DNA of 5,761 nt from an uncultured Collinsella sp. (GTDB lineage: Bacteria > Actinomycetota > Coriobacteriia > Coriobacteriales > Coriobacteriaceae): positions 1 to 5,761 of the forward strand of contig URNU01000104.1 of the NCBI GenBank assembly GCA_900549275.1. The letters run 5' to 3'. This document shows, piece by piece, positions 1-5,460 of this stretch (position 1 is the first letter of the stretch; each line of letters begins with the position of its first letter). The position numbers and the translations under genes were made by a program. Below the pieces are notes generated by a model, which had not been told where the DNA came from, ran no database searches, and was given only the letters and a program-made list of their open reading frames with translations.

Positions 1-329
1 ACGAGGACGGCGACAACCAGACCGGCGAGGTATTCGTAGCGGCCGTGTCCATAGGGGTGACCTTCGTCCGCCGGGCGACTGGCAAGGCGGAATCCGAGCA
101 GGCTCACGATATTGCTCGAGGCGTCGGAGAGGTTGTTGAAGGCGTCGGCGACAAGCGAGACAGAGCCGGCGAGCAGGCCCGCGATGCCCTTGGCTAGGCA
201 CAGGGTAATGTTGAGGCCAATGCAGATGAGGCTTGCGGCAAAGCCCGCGTTGGTGCGACAAGTTGTATCGACCGGCTCGTCCTCACTGCCGGGAACAAGC
301 GTATGTACCAGCCGATTTACAAATAGCAT
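1..329 (-). CDS. Cation diffusion facilitator (CDF) family metal exporter, N-terminal part
   Basis: This leftward gene starts at the ATG at 329-327 and runs off the window, so 109 residues are visible out of roughly 300-400 for the family. CDF proteins are inner-membrane dimers that export divalent metals (Zn, Mn, Fe, Co) in exchange for protons. The visible part has a short polar N-terminus, a first membrane helix (about residues 28-54), and a second (about 57-82) holding ADAFNNLSDA. In that motif N65 and D69 align with the site-A metal ligands D45 and D49 of FieF. The conserved loop HPYGHGRYE follows at residues 91-99. Asparagine at the first ligand position is common in Firmicutes-type CDFs and may favour manganese, but the metal cannot be fixed from this fragment. 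A weak AGGA ribosome site lies about eight bases before the start. The first 27 codons and the upstream region are repeated at 2024-2190. Confidence 0.9.
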   Translation of the reverse strand, partial: MLFVNRLVHTLVPGSEDEPVDTTCRTNAGFAASLICIGLNITLCLAKGIAGLLAGSVSLVADAFNNLSDASSNIVSLLGFRLASRPADEGHPYGHGRYEYLAGLVVAVL

Positions 330-415
330 GGCAATCGTCCTCACAATCATGGTTAAGGGGATAGTGTAGCTCGCATGGGCGCACCGTGCGCCTATGCTCA
401 GAAAATGCAGCAATG
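249..415. repeat. 167-bp direct repeat, copy A (CDF 5' end plus promoter region)
   Basis: Bases 249-415 align without gaps to 2024-2190 at a constant offset of 1775, with 18 mismatches (about 89% identity). Weaker similarity continues to about 439/2214. The copy spans codons 1-27 of the CDF gene, its start codon and leader, a -10-like box and a 25-bp near-palindrome. Mismatches are very uneven: two in the coding part (249-331), twelve in the 20 bases at 333-352 that hold the ribosome-binding leader, and four in 353-415. The two copies flank the ATP-grasp gene in direct orientation. This points to a duplication or recombination event that placed that gene here. Confidence 0.93.
363..397 (-). 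promoter_or_regulatory. Putative CDF promoter with 25-bp near-palindromic operator
   Basis: At 373-397 the plus strand reads arm GCATGGGCGCAC, one central C, then arm GTGCGCCTATGC. The arms are reverse complements at 11 of 12 positions. On the minus strand a -10-like TACACT (368-363) lies five bases downstream of the palindrome, so the palindrome covers the place of the -35 box. No good -35 hexamer is visible. A palindrome there suggests binding by a dimeric regulator, plausibly one sensing the metal exported by the CDF. Both the -10-like box and the palindrome recur in repeat copy B. No T-run follows on either strand, so an intrinsic terminator is unlikely. The role is inferred; the symmetry is seen. 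Confidence 0.5.
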
Positions 416-590
416 GTCTGCCCACGTTAACGAGCGACGTGGGATGAGCGGGGGCGTATCGTCCGGCGAGTATGGTTTCCCGACTCGTCGATGGGCGGAC
501 CGCGTTTCTGCGCTACCATTTGCACTAGTTATGACTGCAGCCGTGCCGCATGTGCAAACCGTGCGCCGCGGATTAATTGGAAGGGGAGCT

Positions 591-1982
591 ATGGCGACGA
601 GCGTTACGCCTGAAATCAACGGATACGAGCTGACCGATGATCAGGTTGGCAAGCTCCGCAGCTGGTGCAAGGGCAACGCAGGAGCGGCGTCGTCCGCGAC
701 GGGTGAGACGTTCACGCGTCCGCTTGCTCCCGTACTTGTTGGCGGCGACCTGTTTATCTACTCGATGAGCCGCATGTTTTTTGAGTCCTATGGCGTGAGG
801 CCGCTTGTTCTAATCGCGGAAAACGTCAAGATCGTCACGACGACCAAATTCGCCGAGATCATGTATGTTCGCGGTACCGATGACGAGCCCACGCTGCTCG
901 GCGCCCTCAAGGCCGTCTCGGATGCCGTTGCGCCCTGTGACCCGATGCTTCACGTTTTGGGTACGGGCGATTGGTATGCCCGCACGTTTGCTCGCAATGC
1001 GGAGCTGCTGCGCTCCTGGGGCTTTACCACGCCGTATTGCGACTATGACACGTTTGATTCCATTACGCAAAAAGGTATCTTCCAGGGCATTTGCGACGAG
1101 CTGGGCATCGCCCATCCAGGTACCTATGCCATGCCTTGCGACGAGTCGGTCGAGGCCGTTGACCCGTATGCCTGCCCATTTAGCTTCCCAGTCATTGCCA
1201 AACCTTCGAATTCTGCTGCCTGGCATTATGTCGAGTTTGACGGCAAGGCAAAGGTCATGACGGTTGACTCCGCGGAGGAGCTCGCCCGCGTCTACTCGGC
1301 GCTTCGCCCTTCGTGCTACGACAAAGACCTGCTGGTTCAGGATATGATTCCCGGATTCGATGAGTCACTCTATTCCATTACCTGTTTTGCCTGGCAGGGC
1401 AAGGTTGAGTTCTCTGTCTTGGGCCACGTACTGCTGCAGGACCACGCGCCCTCTGCCATCGGCAACCCGGTCGTGATCGTAGGCGATACGGAGATGCCCG
1501 CATGGAAGGTTAATCTTCTAAACGATGCGAAGCGCTTCCTCGAGAAGGTCAACTATACGGGATTTGCCAACTTTGACGTTATGTACGACTCTCGTGACGG
1601 CTCGTATCGTTTCCTTGAGGTCAATGCCCGCCTGGGGCGCAACTCGTGGTACCTTTCGCTCGCGGGTATCGATCTGCCGCGCGTTATGGTCGATCACTGG
1701 ATTGCCCCCGCATGCCTTGGTACGGAGCCGACGGTAACGTATGGTACCCAGGGCGAGCCCTCCCATGCGTCGCGCGCATTTACGTTCAAGATGGTTCCCG
1801 ATGCCGTCATCAAGCGCTATGCCGCTTCTTGTGCCGATAAGGACTATGCGCTTTCGGACAAGGCGGATGAGTCGCCCGTTCTGTGTAAAGCGGACACGCT
1901 TGAGCACAGGCTCTGGGGATGGATCACAAATATGAACCAGATTCGCAAGTTTAAGCGCTACGTTGGAGATGCCCGCAAGTAG
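591..1982 (+). CDS. ATP-grasp carboxylate-amine ligase, D-aspartate-ligase-like
   Basis: A protein of 463 residues. The frame is open from an ATG at 375, but that codon lies in the repeat's palindrome with no ribosome site. The ATG at 591 has AAGGGGAG just upstream, so it is chosen. Residues 45-75 (PLAPVLVGGDLFIYSMSR, then FESYGVRPLVL) resemble the N-terminal domain of ATP-grasp enzymes related to the Enterococcus faecium D-aspartate ligase Aslfm. ATP-grasp marks are lysine K204 in VIAKPSNS, a second nucleotide-binding strand around LLVQDMIPG (residues 247-255), and the magnesium-binding E343-x-N345 in FLEVNARLGRNS. The family joins a carboxylate to an amine with ATP through an acyl-phosphate. 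A cytoplasmic role in attaching an amino acid to a peptidoglycan precursor is a fair guess, but the substrate is not shown by sequence. No signal peptide or membrane segment is seen. The gene is apparently monocistronic and lies between the two repeat copies. Confidence 0.85.
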   Translation: MATSVTPEINGYELTDDQVGKLRSWCKGNAGAASSATGETFTRPLAPVLVGGDLFIYSMSRMFFESYGVRPLVLIAENVKIVTTTKFAEIMYVRGTDDEPTLLGALKAVSDAVAPCDPMLHVLGTGDWYARTFARNAELLRSWGFTTPYCDYDTFDSITQKGIFQGICDELGIAHPGTYAMPCDESVEAVDPYACPFSFPVIAKPSNSAAWHYVEFDGKAKVMTVDSAEELARVYSALRPSCYDKDLLVQDMIPGFDESLYSITCFAWQGKVEFSVLGHVLLQDHAPSAIGNPVVIVGDTEMPAWKVNLLNDAKRFLEKVNYTGFANFDVMYDSRDGSYRFLEVNARLGRNSWYLSLAGIDLPRVMVDHWIAPACLGTEPTVTYGTQGEPSHASRAFTFKMVPDAVIKRYAASCADKDYALSDKADESPVLCKADTLEHRLWGWITNMNQIRKFKRYVGDARK

Positions 1983-1984
1983 CA

Positions 1985-2022
1985 AATAAGGTCCGGCCGC
2001 CAAGACGGCTTGGGACTTTATT
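1985..2022 (+). terminator. Candidate weak terminator hairpin after the ATP-grasp gene
   Basis: Just after the TAG stop, AATAAGGTC (1985-1993) can pair with GACTTTATT (2014-2022) over nine pairs including one G-U. An inner stem CCAAG/CTTGG (2000-2004 with 2009-2013) has loop ACGG, and a six-base bulge lies on the left side. The 3' side is T-rich (TTTATT), but there is no clean T-run after the stem, so termination would be weak. Repeat copy B begins two bases further on. Confidence 0.4.
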
Positions 2023-2104
2023 GGTTGGTGCGACAAGTTGTATCGACCGGCTCGCCCTCGCTGCCGGGAACAAGCGTATGTACCAGCCGATTTACAAATA
2101 GCAT
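2018..2104 (-). pseudogene. Truncated 5' remnant of a CDF exporter gene (28 codons)
   Basis: Reading leftward from the ATG at 2104-2102, the first 27 residues match the N-terminus of the CDF exporter at 329 with a single change (D17 to G); the other base change in the coding part is silent. After T26-N27 the frame continues with one foreign codon (Q) and a stop at 2020-2018. It ends before the first membrane helix, so it cannot be a transporter. An AGGA lies further from the start than in copy A. It may still be transcribed from the conserved promoter-like block, which would produce an antisense transcript over the 3' end of the ATP-grasp gene. That is inference. Confidence 0.8.
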
Positions 2105-2190
2105 GGCGTATCTCTTCGCATCCTCGTTTAAGGGGACAGTGTAGCCCGCATGGGCGCACCGTGCACCGATGCTCAGAAAATGCAGCAATG
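2024..2190. repeat. 167-bp direct repeat, copy B
   Basis: Second copy of the repeat at 249-415, same orientation and offset 1775. It lies between the ATP-grasp gene and the zinc-ribbon gene. Homology starts abruptly at the codon for N27 of the CDF protein, and what precedes it (1983-2023) is unrelated to the CDF gene. The near-palindrome is present with three changes' worth of decay relative to perfect symmetry or copy A, while the -10-like box is intact. Both rightward genes in this region (ATP-grasp and zinc ribbon) therefore have the same block upstream. Confidence 0.93.
2138..2172 (-). promoter_or_regulatory. Copy B of the -10-like box and near-palindrome
   Basis: The -10-like TACACT is kept at 2143-2138 on the minus strand. 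The palindrome at 2148-2172 has arms GCATGGGCGCAC and GTGCACCGATGC around one C. The left arm is identical to copy A, and the right arm has two changes that break two of the twelve pairs. If copy A is an operator, this copy may still bind with lower affinity and could affect the zinc-ribbon gene that starts 150 bases to the right. Function is inferred from the repeat alone. Confidence 0.35.
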
Positions 2191-2276
2191 AGCTGCCGGA
2201 GCTAACGGGCAGGGCTTCTTGTCCGACCGGGTGCTCCATTTTGGGCCACATGGGTATGGGCATGTGCCTGCCTGCC

Positions 2277-2293
2277 CGACATACTTAATGTCG
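2277..2293 (+). promoter_or_regulatory. Small inverted repeat upstream of the zinc-ribbon gene
   Basis: CGACAT (2277-2282) and ATGTCG (2288-2293) are perfect inverted arms separated by ACTTA. The element ends 29 bases before the zinc-ribbon start codon and overlaps the only A/T-rich spot in the leader, where a -10 box could lie. It could be an operator, but six-base arms are short and chance is possible. Confidence 0.25.
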
Positions 2294-2322
2294 ACAGCCC
2301 CTGCGCAAAGGAGGACGTATCC

Positions 2323-3660
2323 ATGGACGAGATGTTTGCCATTAAATGCCAAAACTGCGGCGGCCCTATGTACTCACACCAGGCTAAACGCAGCTTTGAA
2401 TGCGCCTATTGCGGCACGGTCGTTCCGTGGCAGGCCGATGCGGGGGAGCCCAAGAGCGCCCTGGGCATTCGCCATGCACCGCTGACGGTTGTCGATGGAC
2501 TGCTTAAGCTCACCCATGTGTCGCAGCTCGAGCGCCCGGAGGACCCCGACTGGTATTTCTTCAATTCGTACTGGCGCAACCAGTCGGTTCTGGAGCATCT
2601 GCTGTGGGAGGACCGCGGCACGGCGCAGGAGTTCCAAGAAGTTACGCACGTGAGCATTCCCTGCCCCTTCTGCGGCGCGTCCTTTGAAGGCGAGTCCACA
2701 CAGCGCGTGTTTGAGTGCCCGTCCTGCGGCAATAAGATCGGCGTTGCCGACCTGCTCAAGCCCGGTACTTTCAGTAAACGCCTGACCATGGGCGTTGGTG
2801 CCGAGTACGTGCCTGAGCAGGGTATTCCCTGCGAAATCTCGCCGCAGCAGGCACGTGCCAACGCGCTGCAGCTGGTGCGCCAGTACCCCAACGCCTTTGC
2901 CGGGCACGACGTGGAAGACGCGATTCAAAATGACATGATGCTCTTCTACTTCCCCATGGCGCTCGCGGACCTGCGCATGATGGCAAGCTTCCCGGGCAAG
3001 GGCCTGAGCAAGGAGACCCTGGTGTACTACGAGGTGCTCGACTGGGCGTATCCGCGGGCAAACTACCTGGATGTTCGCCTTATGGGCATTCTGGAGCCGT
3101 GGGACTTTGCCAAGGTTGGGCCGTTTGACCCGGCCATGCAGGAAGGTGACTTCCGCGTTGTCTCCGTCGATGCGTCCACCAAGGACCAGGTGGTCATTGA
3201 TAAGCTGGCACTCGACATTGCGGGCAACGATGCTGAGGCGGTGCTGGGGCTCAATAAAAAGAGCATCCGCACCTGGGCGCGCAAGGCCCGCAAGCACAAG
3301 GATGGTCTGGTGATGGTGCCGGTCTACTTTGTCGATCGTCCCGCGTCGGACAGCCGCGAAGGCGAGCAGGTGCGCATCGCCGTGAACGGCCAGACGGGTC
3401 GTGCGGCCGCGGTGGTGTTTAGCGACAAGCGCGAAATGCACGTTATGGCGCCGCTCAACCCGAGCCTGCATCTGTCCGGCGAAAGCACCGTGCACGCCAC
3501 ACCCATCGAGGTCAAATACGTTAAGTCGCCCTTCCTATACCAGATCGTGCGCCGTGGAGGCGGCGAGCAGCCGCATCAGGTTGCAGCGGTTGCCGAGGGT
3601 TCCTACCGAGAGGAAAAGCCCAAGCGCAAGGGATTGCTCGCCGCGATTTTTGGTAAGTAG
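2323..3660 (+). CDS. Soluble protein with two N-terminal zinc ribbons (TFIIB-type zinc-ribbon family)
   Basis: A protein of 445 residues with ATG at 2323, preceded by AAAGGAGG at a good distance. Two CxxC...CxxC zinc ribbons are visible: C9/C12 with C27/C30, and C114/C117 with C132/C135. Each has the form CxxCG...FECxxCG typical of ribbon proteins often annotated as TFIIB-type or PriA-like zinc-binding. The central region (about 150-330) is mixed helical with no recognised catalytic motif. A segment at about 330-370 (VMVPVYFVDRP, then NGQTG at 355-359) resembles the domain seen in relatives that reads as a strand pair ending in NGQTG. Many such relatives carry C-terminal membrane helices; this one has none and ends in a short basic tail (KPKRKG). 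The biochemical role is unknown, and zinc or nucleic-acid binding is only suggested by the ribbons. It is a single-gene unit closed by a strong terminator. Confidence 0.85.
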   Translation: MDEMFAIKCQNCGGPMYSHQAKRSFECAYCGTVVPWQADAGEPKSALGIRHAPLTVVDGLLKLTHVSQLERPEDPDWYFFNSYWRNQSVLEHLLWEDRGTAQEFQEVTHVSIPCPFCGASFEGESTQRVFECPSCGNKIGVADLLKPGTFSKRLTMGVGAEYVPEQGIPCEISPQQARANALQLVRQYPNAFAGHDVEDAIQNDMMLFYFPMALADLRMMASFPGKGLSKETLVYYEVLDWAYPRANYLDVRLMGILEPWDFAKVGPFDPAMQEGDFRVVSVDASTKDQVVIDKLALDIAGNDAEAVLGLNKKSIRTWARKARKHKDGLVMVPVYFVDRPASDSREGEQVRIAVNGQTGRAAAVVFSDKREMHVMAPLNPSLHLSGESTVHATPIEVKYVKSPFLYQIVRRGGGEQPHQVAAVAEGSYREEKPKRKGLLAAIFGK

Positions 3661-4456
3661 GGGAGTGGTGCTGGTTGGGGTCGTGATGCGATAACCAACG
3701 ACACGGGGCAGCTCGCAGGAGTGCGGGCTGCCCCGTTTTTTGCGGCGAGACATGGCGTCCGAGCTGCCGTAGAGACTTAGCTAAATGGCTATTTAGCTGC
3801 TTGAGATCGAGCTCTGAGACATCGATCTCGCCCGTCATAAGCTTGGGGAGAAGGGCGTCGCGAAGCGAGCTTAACTTCAATGACTCCTCTTCATTTACGC
3901 GCATCATGGAGTGCAACGATGCGGCCTCTTCTTCAAAGGCTGTGAGCTCTTCGTCTGACGGAACTAGAATCTCCTCAATCTTCAAGTCGCGTGTATTGAT
4001 TGCAGCGAATGTAGCGCCGTTGGCTTTAGCTTTGAGCGACCTTACGGCCCTCTTGATTATTTGATATGCCGCAGGCTGCGAAATGCCTAGACCTCTAAAC
4101 GCAAAGCAAGATTGATTCATGGCCATTGGCTTGCCCGCCATTGCGACCTTCCCGACGGTCCCCCTTGCTGTTAAGAAAACAGTATCAACGGGGTAAAGCT
4201 CACTATTGCAGTTTTCGAGGCCCAATTGCGTTATGCGTTTGGCTGTCGTCAGGCAATATGTAGAACCATTTGCATCGCCTGGTCCGAAGAAGGGAATTTC
4301 GCCGTCTTCCCAGTATTCGCTAATTTTCGTCCTGGGCGTTCCGCCGCTTAGTATCTCAACAACATCGGTAAGCGTTTTTTCTTCGGCTTGTCCAAGAGCC
4401 TTCTCGAACAGACCGTCAACAGCATCAGCTAAATAGCCATTTACTTCACTATGCAC
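3521..4456 (-). CDS. hsdS: Silent half-hsdS cassette: Type I restriction-modification specificity subunit, one recognition domain
   Basis: The open frame gives 311 residues from a GTG at 4456-4454, but only residues 1-226 (down to 3779) look like HsdS. They hold a spacer helix (VNGYLADAVDGLFEKAL), one target-recognition domain starting LTDVVEILSGGTPRTK (residues 28-43) with RGTVGKVAMAGKPMAMNQ around 98-115, and the conserved distal helix SLRDALLPKLMTGEIDVSEL (197-216). A complete HsdS has two such domains in about 400 residues; the first is absent. No ribosome site precedes the GTG and a stop lies 18 codons upstream in frame, so the cassette is probably not translated as it stands. The last 85 residues (3778-3521) are read from the reverse of the terminator and the zinc-ribbon gene and are not HsdS-like. 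It is best seen as a storage cassette for recombination with the hsdS at 5457. Confidence 0.85.
   Translation of the reverse strand: MHSEVNGYLADAVDGLFEKALGQAEEKTLTDVVEILSGGTPRTKISEYWEDGEIPFFGPGDANGSTYCLTTAKRITQLGLENCNSELYPVDTVFLTARGTVGKVAMAGKPMAMNQSCFAFRGLGISQPAAYQIIKRAVRSLKAKANGATFAAINTRDLKIEEILVPSDEELTAFEEEAASLHSMMRVNEEESLKLSSLRDALLPKLMTGEIDVSELDLKQLNSHLAKSLRQLGRHVSPQKTGQPALLRAAPCRWLSHHDPNQHHSPTYQKSRRAIPCAWAFPLGRNPRQPLQPDAAARRLHGARSGIGRAT
3704..3741 (+). terminator. Strong intrinsic terminator of the zinc-ribbon gene
   Basis: Arms CGGGGCAGCTCGCA (3704-3717) and TGCGGGCTGCCCCG (3722-3735) form a 14-bp stem with one G-U pair and loop GGAG, followed directly by six T (3736-3741). It serves the gene ending at 3660. 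It is one-sided: the minus strand has no T-run after the stem, so it would not stop leftward transcription from the hsdS cassette. Confidence 0.95.
3779..3799. repeat. Left recombination-site-like repeat of the hsdS cassette (quasi-palindrome)
   Basis: Bases 3782-3799 read TAAATGGCTATTTAGCTG, the exact reverse complement of 4426-4443. With three further bases, 3779-3798 is itself near-palindromic: arms AGCTAAAT and ATTTAGCT around GGCT. Read on the minus strand it encodes QLNSHLA at the end of the hsdS cassette. hsdS-like sequence stops exactly at its outer edge, which makes this the left boundary of the module. Two short symmetric arms around an asymmetric centre fit a tyrosine-recombinase crossover site. 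Confidence 0.8.
4426..4443. repeat. Right recombination-site-like inverted repeat of the hsdS cassette
   Basis: Exact 18-base reverse complement of 3782-3799. On the minus strand it encodes NGYLA(D) at residues 6-11 of the cassette, within the conserved helix-spacer type sequence that lies between the two recognition domains of full-length HsdS. Its expected partner is the matching spacer sequence in the expressed hsdS, beyond the right end of the window. The pair encloses 662 bp (3782-4443). Confidence 0.8.
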
Positions 4457-4503
4457 AACGCGCCGTCCACACTGTGGCTATCGTACTCGACGAAAGGAGC
4501 AGC
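4444..4503 (+). promoter_or_regulatory. Leader of the recombinase-hsdS operon
   Basis: Upstream of the recombinase lies only the oppositely oriented cassette, so its promoter should lie in these 60 bases or inside the cassette's start. I see no convincing -35/-10 pair. An 11-base perfect palindrome CCACACTGTGG sits at 4467-4477 and could be an operator. AAAGGAG at 4493-4499 serves the GTG at 4504. Confidence 0.35.
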
Positions 4504-5460
4504 GTGGAAACTGTCATCAATACCGTGCTTTCAGAAATGCAGGGCCTTCTCGACCCACACCAGCTCAAGCATCTAGCCATTACGCTTAGACGGGCACTTG
4601 GACCGAAACAAGCGGAACCGGGACAAGATCTGCTCGCGCTCTTTCTCACCGCTAAAGAGGTCGAGGGATGCTCTCCTAAAACCATTGCATACTATGAGGC
4701 AACTTTGCGGCATATGAACGCGGCGCTTGCTAAGTCCTATACGCAGGTCGAAAGTGATGACCTGCGGCGCTATCTCAATGATTACGAGACGGCCCGCGGT
4801 TCCAGTAAAGTCACAATCGATAATATACGCCGCATTATGTCGAGCTTCTTTTCGTGGCTTGAAGATGAGGATTACATTGTAAAAAGTCCCGTAAGGCGCA
4901 TTCGTCGCGTCAAAACAGTTCAAGTAACCAAAGAGGTGCTTAGCGATGAGGAGCTGGAGGTCTTGCGAGACGCCTGTGAGTCCAAGCGAGATCTTGCCAT
5001 CGTTGATCTACTCGCTTCGACGGGCATGCGTATTGGCGAACTTGTGCGACTCGACAGGAAGGATGTCAATCTACACGAGCGCGAATGCCTTGTAATGGGA
5101 AAGGGAAATAAGCAGCGCCCCGTTTACTTCGATGCGCGCGCTAAGCTTCATCTCACGGAATATCTTGCGAGCCGCGTCGACAAGAGTCCTGCACTTTTTG
5201 TCGCACTCGATTCCTCAGCTCGACGCATTACGGTTGGGAGCATAGAGCTCCGTTTACGTGACCTAGGCAGAAGCGCCGGCATCAATCGCGTTCATCCGCA
5301 TAAGTTTCGCCGTACACTTGCTACCCATGCCATCGATAAGGGAATGCCCATAGAGCAGGTGCAAAAGCTGTTAGGCCATGCGAAAATAGACACCACCATG
5401 CATTACGCCATGGTTAATCAGAACAACGTAAAGGCTTCGCATAGGAAGTATTTGGAATGA
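4504..5460 (+). CDS. Tyrosine recombinase (XerC/D-like integrase) of the hsdS shuffling locus
   Basis: A protein of 318 residues starting at GTG 4504, chosen for the AAAGGAG just before it; an in-frame GTG at 4474 would add ten residues but has no ribosome site. The N-terminal core-binding (SAM-like) domain covers about residues 45-125 (FLTAKEVEGCSPKTIAYY through SSFFSWLEDEDYI). The catalytic domain covers about 145-318 and has every expected residue: R176 in TGMRIGEL, K200 in MGKGNKQR, H266 and R269 in HPHKFRRT, H292 in LLGHAKI, and nucleophile Y301 in MHYAMV. It would cut and rejoin DNA at short inverted sites through a 3'-phosphotyrosine intermediate. Its place between two opposed hsdS genes, with an 18-bp inverted repeat beside it, points to inversion of hsdS segments rather than phage integration. 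Its stop overlaps the hsdS start by four bases (ATGA). Confidence 0.93.
   Translation: METVINTVLSEMQGLLDPHQLKHLAITLRRALGPKQAEPGQDLLALFLTAKEVEGCSPKTIAYYEATLRHMNAALAKSYTQVESDDLRRYLNDYETARGSSKVTIDNIRRIMSSFFSWLEDEDYIVKSPVRRIRRVKTVQVTKEVLSDEELEVLRDACESKRDLAIVDLLASTGMRIGELVRLDRKDVNLHERECLVMGKGNKQRPVYFDARAKLHLTEYLASRVDKSPALFVALDSSARRITVGSIELRLRDLGRSAGINRVHPHKFRRTLATHAIDKGMPIEQVQKLLGHAKIDTTMHYAMVNQNNVKASHRKYLE

Noticed and set aside
112..369. An 85-codon plus-strand frame over the CDF 5' end
   Set aside because: It is antisense to the CDF gene, whose N-terminal membrane domain and HPYGHGR motif are clear.
375..590. Upstream extension of the ATP-grasp frame to an ATG at 375 (72 extra residues)
   Set aside because: The 375 ATG sits inside the repeat palindrome with no ribosome site. 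The extension looks like translated intergenic DNA, while 591 has a strong AAGGGGAG.
1518..2159. A 213-codon minus-strand frame over the 3' end of the ATP-grasp gene and repeat copy B
   Set aside because: It is out of frame with the CDF remnant and antisense to the ligase, with no ribosome site or recognisable motif.
2105..2263. Extension of the CDF remnant upstream to a start at 2263 (81 codons in all)
   Set aside because: Only the part from the ATG at 2104 matches the CDF protein. The upstream 53 codons cover the non-coding promoter-like block, whose homologous region in copy A is non-coding.
2374..3495. A 373-codon open frame on the minus strand across the zinc-ribbon gene
   Set aside because: It is antisense to a well-supported gene with clear cysteine motifs. 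The His/Arg/Ala-rich composition is typical of a GC-rich shadow frame, and no domain is recognised.
3782..4443. Reading the inverted repeat as insertion-sequence or transposon termini
   Set aside because: No transposase lies between the repeats. The enclosed DNA is hsdS coding sequence, and the repeat is part of that coding sequence at both ends.
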